Of a stretch of DNA of 64,000 nucleotides, positions 9,514 to 17,802 are shown piece after piece. The notes under the pieces are model-generated. The model did no database searches. It was not told the origin of the DNA and saw nothing but the letters and a program-made list of their open reading frames with translations. Origin of the DNA: Kuafuiihalomonas sp039024635 (lineage in GTDB: Bacteria > Myxococcota > Kuafuiibacteriia > Kuafuiibacteriales > Kuafuiibacteriaceae); NCBI GenBank assembly GCA_039024635.1, contig JBCCQA010000006.1:132210-196209 (forward strand). Direction: 5' to 3'. Position 1 is the first letter of the stretch. Each line of letters opens with the position of its first letter. The translations under genes and the position numbers were made by a program.

Positions 9514-10440
9514 CTAAGACGACTCGGGCTCGTCCGGACTTGGGTAGAGCCGGCCCTCGTAGCGACTGTCCGGCGTTCGGCTGACGCGGGGCGGCTCGCT
9601 TGGCCAGGTCGTGGGGTCCCAAACCTGGCTTCGCAAGAGGGCCTTCGGACAGTGATGAAAGACTTCTTGCACGTCGATCACGAGCACCGAACGTACCGAC
9701 TTTTCGGGACTGGCCTGGGCGAGGCGCGTGGTCTCGGTCGAGACCCGAGCCTGGCCATTGACGCGAAGGGTCTCGTTGCTGCCCGGGATGAGGAAGAGCA
9801 GTCCGATTCGAGGGTCGGCCTGGAGGTTTCGGAAGCTGTCGAGTCGGTTGTTTCCTCGATGGTCGGGCAGGAGCAGGGCCTTCGGGTCCGGCTGTACCAC
9901 GAATCCCGGCGGGCCGCCTCGAGGCGAGACGTCGGCGCCTTGAGGACCGACGGTGCCCAGCATGCAAAGGGGCGAGGCCTCGATGACCCTGGCGTGTTCC
10001 GGCCGGAGTTCCGCACTTTGCTTCTCGATGGCACCCGCCTTGGGTTGGGGATACAGCTGGGATAGCTCGACCGGGGCTTCGGCCGAGGTTGGAGACGGGG
10101 GCGCCTTCGAGAGGTCGGCCCCCTCCAGCGTCTCTAGCTCGTGAAGCGTCTCGATGGTTTCGCAGGCGTCCCGCATCACGGCTCGCAAGCGCTCCGCGTC
10201 GGGCGGTAGCGCCCGCGCGGCCGACCAGCTGGCTCGGTCAGGCCACTGGGCGATAGCGACGAAGTCACCCGCAGACGCCCGATGAAGCCGCGAGCCCCAG
10301 CTCCCGGTGTGGTCTCGGATCATCCCGGTCAGACCTTTCCAGGCCTGAAGGAAGTCGGCTTCACGACCGGCGCGGGTTTGGAAGCGATAGACGACCACGA
10401 ACACGGGCTTGAACTCGGACGAGCGAGAGGCTTGGGTCAA
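9514..10440 (-). CDS. Fusion of an ABM-like monooxygenase domain and a pyridoxamine-phosphate-oxidase-like flavin domain
   Basis: The first ~95 residues (FVVVYRFQTRAGREADFLQAW, then GSWGSRLH and FVAIAQWPDRASW) look like an antibiotic-biosynthesis-monooxygenase dimeric alpha-beta barrel. From about residue 150 the protein resembles FMN-binding split-barrel oxidoreductases of the PNPOx-like, MSMEG_1061 type, with SPLCMLGTVGPQGADVSPRGG, RGNNRLDS and RIGLLFLIPG. The two domains are rarely joined as far as I recall. TTG at 10438-10440 is preferred: it lies four bases after the methyltransferase stop and has GAGG nine bases upstream. A GTG at 10402-10404 has no ribosome site. Substrate is unknown; an F420- or FMN-dependent reductase role is possible. 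Confidence 0.75.
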   Translation of the reverse strand: MTQASRSSEFKPVFVVVYRFQTRAGREADFLQAWKGLTGMIRDHTGSWGSRLHRASAGDFVAIAQWPDRASWSAARALPPDAERLRAVMRDACETIETLHELETLEGADLSKAPPSPTSAEAPVELSQLYPQPKAGAIEKQSAELRPEHARVIEASPLCMLGTVGPQGADVSPRGGPPGFVVQPDPKALLLPDHRGNNRLDSFRNLQADPRIGLLFLIPGSNETLRVNGQARVSTETTRLAQASPEKSVRSVLVIDVQEVFHHCPKALLRSQVWDPTTWPSEPPRVSRTPDSRYEGRLYPSPDEPESS

Positions 10441-10444
10441 GGGC

Positions 10445-11125
10445 TCAGCCTCGCCGTGCGTGGAGGACGATACCGTCGAGAGCGACGGCTTCACCCGCCT
10501 GCTCCATGGGGGCTTCGGGATGATAGCGGGCGGTGATGTGCTCAAAACCGGCGTCGTCGAGAGCGAGGAAGTAGTCGTCGAGAGGTCGCAAGATGAACCG
10601 ATGCTTGGTCACCGGGATGGACTTCATGAAGGTGAGGCTCCGGATACCGAGAACCAAACGGCCCCCAGGGCGCAGCCATCCAGAGCAGGCCTTCATGAAG
10701 CCGGATAGGTCGGCCACGAAGTAGACCACGTTGACGGCAATGACGCCGTCGACCCCCTCGGCGGAAATCTGGGCGTCGGTCCAGTCGCCCACATGGACGC
10801 GGACGGGCGGCAGGCCGGGCCCCGAAAGGTTCTGGGCTGCGGCCTGAGCCATGTCCGGGGCGTGCTCCACGAGATGCAGCACCCCGTTTGGCCCCAAAGC
10901 CCGAGCCATGGCTTCGCTCAGCACGCCCGACCCTGGCCCCACCTCGACGACCATCTCGCCGGGCCGGGCATCGAGCGCGTCTTGCGCGCTCCGCACTAGG
11001 GGGGCGTTACCGGTCTCCATCCACGCCGCCACTTTGGCCCCCAGCTCGCCCGAGGGCCGCGCGAGGCTCTCGGCGAACTGCACGAGCTCTTCCGGGGTGG
11101 GCTCTCGGGGCGGCGACTCGGCCAT
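10445..11125 (-). CDS. Class I SAM-dependent methyltransferase
   Basis: A 226-residue protein with the Rossmann-like methyltransferase core: motif I VVEVGPGSGVLS, an acidic residue after the second strand (LVEHAPDM), motif II region GVDGVIAVNVVYF and motif III LRPGGRLVLGI. The layout fits small-molecule methyltransferases of the UbiE/Methyltransf_11 group; the methyl acceptor is not evident. Start ATG at 11123-11125. Its stop is only four bases before the start of the monooxygenase/flavin fusion gene, so the two are likely cotranscribed and may act on the same compound. Confidence 0.86.
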   Translation of the reverse strand: MAESPPREPTPEELVQFAESLARPSGELGAKVAAWMETGNAPLVRSAQDALDARPGEMVVEVGPGSGVLSEAMARALGPNGVLHLVEHAPDMAQAAAQNLSGPGLPPVRVHVGDWTDAQISAEGVDGVIAVNVVYFVADLSGFMKACSGWLRPGGRLVLGIRSLTFMKSIPVTKHRFILRPLDDYFLALDDAGFEHITARYHPEAPMEQAGEAVALDGIVLHARRG

Positions 11126-11200
11126 GCTTCGGCCTAAGGCCTCACGACCGAGGCTGGCAATCCTCCCCAGCTCGGAAGCTGCTTTCGCAGCGCTCTTTCT

Positions 11201-12751
11201 TCAAACCTCCAAGAAGGCGCCCAACATCGCGAGCAGTGGGGCAGCGGTGGGTCGGCCATGCTGCCAGTCGCCTCCCTCAGCGAAGGACCCGCCGATGTCG
11301 ATGTGGGTGTAGGCGAGGGGCGTCTCTGCCTGCAGGCCATGGGGTTCGAGACCCGAAGCACGCAGCAAGAAGGCCATCGGAAATTGATGCCCTCGGGCCG
11401 TCTGAGTCGAGGGTCCGTTGTTGGAGGACAGGACGTCGTCGGCGGCCGAGCGAGGCGCCACGAAGTCGTAGTCCTCGCGGCGTAGGCGAGACAGCTCGAC
11501 GGGGTCGGCCCAGAGGTCACCGGCCTTGCCGAGGGACTCCGAGATGCCAGCGGCGCGGGCAGGCCCGTTGTCAAGACTGATGCTGTAGGGGCCGACGGCC
11601 CGTCCGCTGTGGCCGGTCAATGTGGCGACCGAGAAGAGTCGAGCTCCCTGGGCGCCTAGCGCTTCCTCCCTGAGGTGGGACAGAAGATCGGCCAGGACAA
11701 GGCGGCCTTCGGCGTCGGTATTACCGATTCGAACCCGGCAGCCCGCATGGGAGGTGATGATCTCGTCGCTGACCAGAGCTTCGGCGCCGATGCTGTTCCG
11801 CACGGCGCCGATCTCGGCCGCGACCCTCAGGTTCTTGGGCTGCAGCTGGGCGACGGCGGCCATGAAGCCGGCCACCACTGCGCCCCCGCCCTTATCGCGG
11901 CTCATGCCCGCCATGTGGCCCCCCGTCTTCAGATCGGCGCCGCCGGTGTCATAGGTGACGGCCTTGCCCGCCAAGAACAGGGTCTTGGTAGGCTCGTCGT
12001 CCGAGCTCCATGCCAGCCGGATGACCCGTGGATGGTGGCGGGGCACAGGCATCGAAGCTCGGGCCACGGACATCATGAGGGGGTACTGGTCTAGGAGTTC
12101 ATCCCGGTTCCCTTTGAGGGTCACTTCCACGCCCAGGGGCTCCAGGCTCCGTCGACAAAACTCGGCAAAACCGATGGGGGCCATGCGCTCGGGCTCGGTC
12201 CCACCCAGGTCGCGGGCCAGGCGACGGCCCCCTTCCATCGCCTCCAAGCGCGCGACCAAACCTTCGTCGTTTCCTTCATAGACGAAGGCGACGTCGGTCA
12301 CCGGCTCAGTCTTGGCGTCGCCATGGGCCTCGCGAGCCTCCAAGGGAACCCACAAGCCAGCCAGGGCGCCGAGGACCGCGACCTCGAGGGCTTTCTCGAA
12401 GCCCCGAGGATAGACCGTGGTCTCCAGGACGAGCAGGGGACGCCGGGCCCCGGCCTCCTTGGCTCGCTGCAGGCCAGCCTGCGCCGCCTCGTAGATCCGC
12501 CGCGGGTCGTCGTAGTCCCGGTCCAGGGGACCGGTTCCCGACACGACCACTCGATCGCCTGCGAGGCCTTCCGCCCGGTATAGGTTCGCGCCTCGACCAA
12601 AATGGGCGTCGACCGAGCGCAAAGGCGCAAGGGCCTGAGCCACTTCGGGCCAGCCCGCAAACTCGAAGGCGCTTCCCACGAGCACCACTGCGTCCCACTG
12701 GGAATCGGTCAACGCGGACTTGTCCACCGCATGGAGTTTCGACATCGCCAT
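11201..12751 (-). CDS. M17 leucyl-aminopeptidase-family metallopeptidase
   Basis: The C-terminal half carries the M17 catalytic domain: GKAVTYDTGGADLKTGG and MSRDKGGGA supply the first metal ligands, and NTDAEGRLVLADLL is the family hallmark with metal aspartate and glutamate plus catalytic arginine. The N-terminal ~170 residues form the variable lid. The length of 516 residues is normal for PepA-type enzymes (about 500). The lysine that usually follows GKG(I/L)TFDSGG is in GADLK rather than SIK, suggesting the NPEPL1-like subgroup. Expected role is cytosolic removal of N-terminal residues from peptides using two divalent metals. It lies 75 bases upstream of the methyltransferase gene. Confidence 0.9.
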   Translation of the reverse strand: MAMSKLHAVDKSALTDSQWDAVVLVGSAFEFAGWPEVAQALAPLRSVDAHFGRGANLYRAEGLAGDRVVVSGTGPLDRDYDDPRRIYEAAQAGLQRAKEAGARRPLLVLETTVYPRGFEKALEVAVLGALAGLWVPLEAREAHGDAKTEPVTDVAFVYEGNDEGLVARLEAMEGGRRLARDLGGTEPERMAPIGFAEFCRRSLEPLGVEVTLKGNRDELLDQYPLMMSVARASMPVPRHHPRVIRLAWSSDDEPTKTLFLAGKAVTYDTGGADLKTGGHMAGMSRDKGGGAVVAGFMAAVAQLQPKNLRVAAEIGAVRNSIGAEALVSDEIITSHAGCRVRIGNTDAEGRLVLADLLSHLREEALGAQGARLFSVATLTGHSGRAVGPYSISLDNGPARAAGISESLGKAGDLWADPVELSRLRREDYDFVAPRSAADDVLSSNNGPSTQTARGHQFPMAFLLRASGLEPHGLQAETPLAYTHIDIGGSFAEGGDWQHGRPTAAPLLAMLGAFLEV

Positions 12752-12997
12752 GATGTACCGAGGCTAAGCAGACTTGGGGGAGTCGGTCATCCGAAGCGTG
12801 AGCGGCATCAGCGGAGGGCCAGACCGAGATCCGGCCTCGGGAGAGCATGGACACCGTAGGTGAGAATGGTTGGCTACTGTTTGGTTGAGCTGGGGCACCT
12901 CTTGGCTGACACGTCCGACCAAGGGTCATCGCGTCGATGGCCAGCTTTTGAAGCGAGGGCGTCTTGTCAGCGTGGGTACGGAGCGCCAGTCTCCGGT

Positions 12998-13798
12998 GTG
13001 GCCAAAGACACCCACGAGCTGGTGCCGACCGAGTTCGATGACGATGCCGTCGCCGCAGCCCCTTCCACCGAAGCGCCTGGGCTCCCCGTGCGGGCTGGAT
13101 TCGGCCTGAGTTCGGGCCTGTTCCTCGTCTTTCCGTTCCTGTCCATGGTCGTGTCCGAGGGTCTCACGTGGTTCAGCCTCTACATCATCTTTCTCGTGGG
13201 CTGGTGGATGCCACGAGCATGCCTCTTGGCCACCCTCCCGACCTCGCACAAGCCCCTCGACAGCAGCGCGACCTTCAAAGAGCTCCTCCAAGCCCACCGG
13301 GAATACGCCGACTTCGTGAGCTCGGCGCCTGAGCCGAGAGTTCGCGCACGGAAGCAGATGGACCTACAGCAGAGACGCCAGGCTCTTATCGATGCCCGCA
13401 CCGACGTGATCGCGCCGGGCTGGATGGTCGTCCTCAACCTCTTCGCCTTCTTCCTCATGCTGGGCGGCGGTCTGCTGATGCTGATGGGCGATAATTGGCT
13501 CCACTGGGGTGCCTCAATCGCAGCCACCCTCAGCGGCGCGGGCTGCGCCATGATCCTGCCCCGCCTCCTGCTTCCCAGGCACGTGTCACTGAAGGAGCGC
13601 TGGCTGTCTTCTCATACCGACATCGTCCGCTACCACCAGCACTTGGCCGACGCCGACGAGTCGGAAGAACGACGTGCGGGTCAGCTGACCTTGGCGGAGG
13701 CACCCGCGGAAGGAACACTCGCGTTCTCGAGCGTCCAGAAGCTGGGGCGCGCCCCAGCCCGACTCAACGACCCGGACGACCCCGGGCCGGCGGTTTGA
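12998..13798 (+). CDS. Predicted membrane protein, four transmembrane segments, unknown function
   Basis: After a polar ~35-residue N-terminus there are two hydrophobic spans (FGLSSGLFLVFPFLSMVV and TWFSLYIIFLVGWW), a ~90-residue soluble loop with EYADFVSSAPEPRVRARK, then a second pair of spans (WMVVLNLFAFFLMLGGGLLM and ASIAATLSGAGCAMILPRLL) and a polar tail. No family is recognised. The GTG at 12998-13000 is chosen because the residues before it are low-complexity and unlike a membrane protein start, but its GGAG is 14 bases away, so the start is uncertain; an alternative begins at 12860. The 3' end overlaps the convergent royal-jelly-like gene by 35 bases. Confidence 0.65.
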   Translation: MAKDTHELVPTEFDDDAVAAAPSTEAPGLPVRAGFGLSSGLFLVFPFLSMVVSEGLTWFSLYIIFLVGWWMPRACLLATLPTSHKPLDSSATFKELLQAHREYADFVSSAPEPRVRARKQMDLQQRRQALIDARTDVIAPGWMVVLNLFAFFLMLGGGLLMLMGDNWLHWGASIAATLSGAGCAMILPRLLLPRHVSLKERWLSSHTDIVRYHQHLADADESEERRAGQLTLAEAPAEGTLAFSSVQKLGRAPARLNDPDDPGPAV

Positions 13799-14945
13799 AG
13801 CGGAAGATCGCAAAGGGTCCATGCTTCTGCCAATGGCGCTCTGGCTGCAACACCAGGTGCGGCAGGGCGCTATCGGTCACGTAGAGCCAACCGTCGGGCC
13901 CAAAGCTGAGGCCATCGGGCCAGCGCATGCGCTCGCTCCGGATCAGAGTCTGTAGATCACCGTTGGGAGCCTGGCGGAGAATGGCCTGATGCTCGACGTC
14001 GGTGATCAGGACGTGACCTTCCACGTCGACGCTGAGGCCATCATTCAAGGGCTTGAGGCCGACGCGAACCAGGGCAGCTCGGACCGCCTCCTCGGTGGAG
14101 TCGACGCGAAGCACCGAAGTCGGTAATCGATACATCGAGTCATTGGCCATGGCTCCGAACCAAAGCTGCGAGTTGTCGGGCGTCAGGGCCAGGCCATCGA
14201 TACCCACCGGAAAGCCGATGACCCCGCCGAAGAAGCGCATGGTCCGCTCGGGGTTGGCGATGATCCAGCCCTGGGACTGGACCGAAGGGTGACCGGTAAG
14301 GAAGCGCTTCGCCTTTCCACTCTGCAGGTCGAGAACGATGAGGGCCGGGTCTTGGCGCCAAAAGCTGACGTCAGCGACGAAGACCATGCCTTCGTCGCTC
14401 ACCTGTAGGTCCTGTAGATAGGATCCGAGGGGCGCGACCTCGTCCGAGAACTCGTGCACGATCTTGAGCTCCTTGGACCGAATGTCGTATCCAAGGAGCT
14501 TCGCACCCTCGGACCCGTGCCCACCGTGGTCGATGACCCACAGGGTGCGGTCCTGAAGTACCAGCCCCAATGGCGTCACCAGCCGTGCTTGAGCGTCCGT
14601 ATCGGGGAAGGGCAACCGGGCCTCGCCGTCCCATACCCAGAGCTTGGGGCCCTCGGTCTCGACCTCGGGGTGGATCGTGTAGAAGATCAGGCCGGTCGAA
14701 GAGGTGGCCACGTTACCGAAGGGTTCGTCGCTCTGCAGCACCACTTCCAGGGACGACTCCGGCAGCAGAGCTGGCCCCGTCCGGTCGGTGTAGGGCTGAC
14801 CGGGCCCGTAGACGGCATAGAGCGCCGAACCGAGCCCCAGCCCGACCAGCCCCGAGACGAGCAGTCCACGCGACAACCACTGCACCCGCCAGCCCCTAAG
14901 CCCGGTGCGAACCGAGGTCCAGGACAGGCCGTCGACCCCGTTCAC
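13764..14945 (-). CDS. Membrane-anchored major-royal-jelly/SMP-30-like beta-propeller protein
   Basis: After an N-terminal membrane anchor (LLVSGLVGLGLGSALYAVYG, about residues 27-47) the protein reads as a six-bladed propeller. The segments VADVSFWRQDPALIVLDLQSG, FPVGIDGLALTPDNSQLWF and DVEGHVLITDVEHQAI resemble the royal jelly/yellow and gluconolactonase-like families, in which a propeller binds or hydrolyses small ligands. GTG at 14943-14945 has GGAG nine bases upstream. Enzymatic function is unproven. It is convergent with, and overlaps, the preceding plus-strand membrane gene. Confidence 0.78.
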   Translation of the reverse strand: MNGVDGLSWTSVRTGLRGWRVQWLSRGLLVSGLVGLGLGSALYAVYGPGQPYTDRTGPALLPESSLEVVLQSDEPFGNVATSSTGLIFYTIHPEVETEGPKLWVWDGEARLPFPDTDAQARLVTPLGLVLQDRTLWVIDHGGHGSEGAKLLGYDIRSKELKIVHEFSDEVAPLGSYLQDLQVSDEGMVFVADVSFWRQDPALIVLDLQSGKAKRFLTGHPSVQSQGWIIANPERTMRFFGGVIGFPVGIDGLALTPDNSQLWFGAMANDSMYRLPTSVLRVDSTEEAVRAALVRVGLKPLNDGLSVDVEGHVLITDVEHQAILRQAPNGDLQTLIRSERMRWPDGLSFGPDGWLYVTDSALPHLVLQPERHWQKHGPFAIFRFKPPARGRPGR

Positions 14946-14966
14946 TCGAACACTCCTAGCCGGCGC

Positions 14967-15944
14967 TCAGCGCAAGGAGACGACCTGCTCTTGACCCTGG
15001 CGGATTACGCGGATGACGAGGCGAACGCCCACCGGGAGCTCCGGTCCCGGCGATGACGCGATCTCGAAGGCGTCCATCTCTCCTGCCCAACGACTTCGGT
15101 CCATCCAGCCGATTTGGACCAGCTCATCGCCCGCTTCGAGGTGCGTGGTGTAGGCGTCGACGACGAGGACAACTGCGGTATCGAAGCTGACTTCGGCGTG
15201 GGTGAGGAGCAGCTCTCGAACCGTCTTCCTAGGAAGACCCTGCTCGACGTGGCGAACCGATGGAGCCGGGGACACCGTTGGCGGCGTATGGGGGTTTGGG
15301 TCGCTCCCGTCGCAGAAGGAGGTCTTCTGAGGGTTGGGTCGATTGATGTCGTCGTAGACCCGGCGGCAGCGGACTTGGCAGCGGCCCCAGCCCAGGTAGC
15401 GGTACTCGATGAGGTAGCGCCCCCCTGGCTCGGGAAAGAGATCCGTCGTCGCGATGCACTCGTCGACGTAGTGGGGTTGAAGTAAGAGAAGAGCTTCCCA
15501 GAGACTGTCCGGCTCCCGGTCCGGAAAGCGTCGATTGAGCTCGGTCCGAATGTCGGGGTTGGCATGAATCGCCGCGGCAAGACTCTGGCCAGGCTTCCTT
15601 ACGTCTTTCGCCTGGTCGAGGATGCGAAGCATGGCTCGTATTTGCTCCTCTTCCGAAGTCTCGAGCATGTATCGGCTCCCGACCCTCAGCTCGTGGTGAC
15701 CTCCCGGGGGAACACGAACGAAGGTGGTCTCGAAGGGAGCACCAGGGTACTCGAACTGACGGGTCACCTTCCGCCCGTTGACCCACGCGACGTTCCGAAG
15801 CTCAGTCGTGGCGTGCTCCATGTGCAGCATTCGAAAGTGAACTTCGGCGTGGGGCGTCGTCGGGTCGGCGTTGCGGTGGACCTGGGTGGATGAGCAGCTG
15901 GCCGGAAGGAGAAGCGCGAGCGGAAGTAGGATTCGCGTGTCCAT
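14967..15944 (-). CDS. Predicted lipoprotein, unknown function
   Basis: Start ATG 15942-15944 with GGAG five to six bases upstream gives MDTRILLPLALLLPASCSS, a typical lipoprotein signal with the lipobox ending at cysteine 17. A longer frame reaches 16004 but the lipobox and ribosome site favour the shorter form. The mature ~308 residues show an early beta-rich part (VTRQFEYPGAPFETTFVRVPP), a helical middle and a small cysteine cluster (GRCQVRCRRVYDD). No family recognised. It lies between the MarR regulator gene and the propeller gene on the same strand, with only 60 bases separating it from the MarR gene. Confidence 0.72.
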   Translation of the reverse strand: MDTRILLPLALLLPASCSSTQVHRNADPTTPHAEVHFRMLHMEHATTELRNVAWVNGRKVTRQFEYPGAPFETTFVRVPPGGHHELRVGSRYMLETSEEEQIRAMLRILDQAKDVRKPGQSLAAAIHANPDIRTELNRRFPDREPDSLWEALLLLQPHYVDECIATTDLFPEPGGRYLIEYRYLGWGRCQVRCRRVYDDINRPNPQKTSFCDGSDPNPHTPPTVSPAPSVRHVEQGLPRKTVRELLLTHAEVSFDTAVVLVVDAYTTHLEAGDELVQIGWMDRSRWAGEMDAFEIASSPGPELPVGVRLVIRVIRQGQEQVVSLR

Positions 15945-16004
15945 CCAGTCTCCAGCCTCGCGAGTTGGACCGAAAGCTTCAAGCATTGCGCGACGTCGGT
16001 GCAC

Positions 16005-16478
16005 TCACGAGGGCGAAGTCGGCTCGAGGGGCTCCTCATTTCGGTCCTCGACCGTGCGCTCGAGGTCCCGGCTCGGGGCCTGCTGCAGACGCCGCAGTGT
16101 GAGGACCAAGTTTTCGACCTCGGCGGGCTCGAAGTTCGCGAGCAGCGCAAGCTCGGCCCGCTGCACCCGCGCCCACGCACTGTCGTGGGCCCGCAACCCA
16201 GCCGCGGTGATAGACACGACGTGTCGACGCCCCTTGCCCGGCTCGGTCCGAACCCAGGCCTTTTTCTTCATTCTGACGAGCACGGGATGCATGGCCTGAG
16301 GCGTCACCCCACACCGTCGGGCAAGCTCAGCGCCCGAGGCGTCGCCGTCGACGGCGAGGGCACGAAGTGCGGCGTAGCCCGCCACGCCCAGATCCATGGC
16401 TTGAAGGGCCTTCTCCGCCGCCCGGTGGAAGAGAGTATGGGTCCGGCTGAGGAGCGGACCCAAGGGGCTGGCCGTCAT
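16005..16478 (-). CDS. MarR family transcriptional regulator
   Basis: A 157-residue winged-helix repressor-type protein. The DNA-binding region runs from about residue 30 to 100: GYAALRALAVDGDASGAELARR, then the recognition helix VTPQAMHPVLVRMKKKAWV and the wing RTEPGKGRRHVVSITAAG. It is divergent from the acyl-CoA dehydrogenase/kinase pair, and two TTGATATCAA palindromes lie between them, the usual arrangement for a MarR protein repressing itself and its neighbour. An acyl-CoA, hydroxy acid or related lipid is the likely effector by context. Start ATG 16476-16478. Confidence 0.9.
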   Translation of the reverse strand: MTASPLGPLLSRTHTLFHRAAEKALQAMDLGVAGYAALRALAVDGDASGAELARRCGVTPQAMHPVLVRMKKKAWVRTEPGKGRRHVVSITAAGLRAHDSAWARVQRAELALLANFEPAEVENLVLTLRRLQQAPSRDLERTVEDRNEEPLEPTSPS

Positions 16479-16502
16479 GGTCCCGGGCTCATATATAAAG
16501 GC

Positions 16503-16528
16503 ATTGATATCAAGTCATTGATATCAAT
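16503..16528. promoter_or_regulatory. Twin palindromic operator, probable MarR binding sites
   Basis: Two perfect 10-bp palindromes TTGATATCAA stand at 16504-16513 and 16518-16527, centres 14 bp apart, in the 121-bp gap between the divergent MarR gene and the acyl-CoA dehydrogenase gene. AT-rich palindromes of this length in a 64% G+C genome are conspicuous, and MarR dimers typically bind such 10-20 bp inverted repeats. Adjacent TATATA at 16491-16496 could be part of the regulator's own promoter. Binding is inferred, not shown. Confidence 0.72.
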
Positions 16529-16599
16529 GCACGCCTCCTTTCGACGTGAGGCCGGCAATGAGTCCTGCTTCCCAGCGTCCCAGGTGCAAGGCTGTCGGC

Positions 16600-17802
16600 A
16601 TGTCCAAGGTGTCCGAGATCCTCGAGGCCGTTCAGTCCTTCGTCGAGGCTCGCATCATCCCGAACGAACCCGAGATCGCGGACTGGCTCCGCTCCGCTGA
16701 GGATCCCTGGCAGCGGGTGCCCCAAGTCGAAGCGCTGAAGGCCGAGGCTAAGAAGGAAGGTCTTTGGAACCTCTTCTTGGGGGACCCGGCCCATGGGCCA
16801 GGGCTGTCGGTTCGGGCCTATGCCTCGGTGGCCGAGGCCATGGGACGCTCGATTTTTGCGCCCGAGATCTTCAACTGCAACGCCCCCGACACCGGGAACA
16901 TGGAGATCCTCCATGCCCACGGCACCCCCGCCCAAAGAGAGCGCTGGCTGACGCCGCTTCTCGAAGGCGAGATCCGCTCTGCTTTTTGCATGACCGAACC
17001 CGAAGTCGCTTCTTCGGACGCCACCAACATGCAGGCGAGGGCCGAGATCATCGGCGACACCGTGCGCTTGAACGGCCGCAAGTGGTGGTCGACCGGGGTC
17101 GGCCACCCGGACTGCGAGCTCTTGGTCTTCATGGGACTGAGCGATCCAAACGGTCCGGAGCGCCAGCGTCACTCCATGGTCCTGGTGCCTCGGGACAGCA
17201 AAGGCGTGAAGGTCGAGCGCCTGCTCCGGGTGTTCGGAGACCAAGATCCTCCCTACGGCCACGGCGAGGTTAGTTTCAGCAACGTCGAAGTCCCGACCGA
17301 AAACATCCTCTTGGGACCGGGCCGCGGCTTCGAAATCGCGCAGTCCCGGCTCGGACCCGGTCGCATTCACCACTGCATGCGGCTCATCGGCGCGGCGGAA
17401 CGAGCCCTGGAGCTGATGGTGAAGCGAGCGGCGAGCCGAGAGGCCTTCGGCCGCCCACTCATCAAGCTCGGCGCCAACCCGGACATCATCGCGGAAGCTC
17501 GGATCGCCATCGATCAAGCTCGACTCCTCACCCTGCACGCTGCTCAACAAATCGACGAGGTCGGCGCCCGGGCCGCCATGACCCACATCGCCGCCATTAA
17601 GGTCGTCGCCCCTCGCATGGCCCAGACCATCGTCGACCAAGCCATCCAGATCCACGGCGGGGCCGGGCTGCACGACGACCTGCCTCTCGCGTCCTTCTTC
17701 GCTCAGGCTCGGGCACTCCGCCTGGCCGACGGTCCCGACGAGGTTCATCTGAAAGTGATCGCCAAACGCGAGGCCAAGCGTATCCTCGGAGGTCTCGGCT
17801 GA
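16600..17802 (+). CDS. Acyl-CoA dehydrogenase, ACAD10/11-like
   Basis: A 400-residue FAD-dependent dehydrogenase with the three-domain ACAD layout: helical N-terminus, central beta domain with FCMTEPEVASSDATNMQARA and GRKWWSTG, and C-terminal helical domain with RLGPGRIHHCMRLIGAAERA, GRPL and IQIHGGAGLHDDLPLA. These variants match the long-chain ACAD10/ACAD11 branch. ATG at 16600-16602 is chosen because AAGG lies eight bases upstream; a GTG at 16546 would overlap the operator-proximal region. It overlaps the following phosphotransferase by one base (TGATG). In animals the two activities are fused as ACAD10/11, and in Pseudomonas they are LvaA and LvaC acting on 4-hydroxyacyl-CoAs. Confidence 0.92.
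   Translation: MSKVSEILEAVQSFVEARIIPNEPEIADWLRSAEDPWQRVPQVEALKAEAKKEGLWNLFLGDPAHGPGLSVRAYASVAEAMGRSIFAPEIFNCNAPDTGNMEILHAHGTPAQRERWLTPLLEGEIRSAFCMTEPEVASSDATNMQARAEIIGDTVRLNGRKWWSTGVGHPDCELLVFMGLSDPNGPERQRHSMVLVPRDSKGVKVERLLRVFGDQDPPYGHGEVSFSNVEVPTENILLGPGRGFEIAQSRLGPGRIHHCMRLIGAAERALELMVKRAASREAFGRPLIKLGANPDIIAEARIAIDQARLLTLHAAQQIDEVGARAAMTHIAAIKVVAPRMAQTIVDQAIQIHGGAGLHDDLPLASFFAQARALRLADGPDEVHLKVIAKREAKRILGGLG

Noticed and set aside
11720..11760. Sequence resembling a tRNA T-arm (GATTCGAACCC)
   Set aside because: It lies inside the M17 active-site coding region, and no acceptor or anticodon stem can be formed around it.
16510..17748. A 412-residue open frame on the minus strand opposite the acyl-CoA dehydrogenase gene
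   Set aside because: Shadow frame; the opposite strand is a clear ACAD with intact motifs and a ribosome site.
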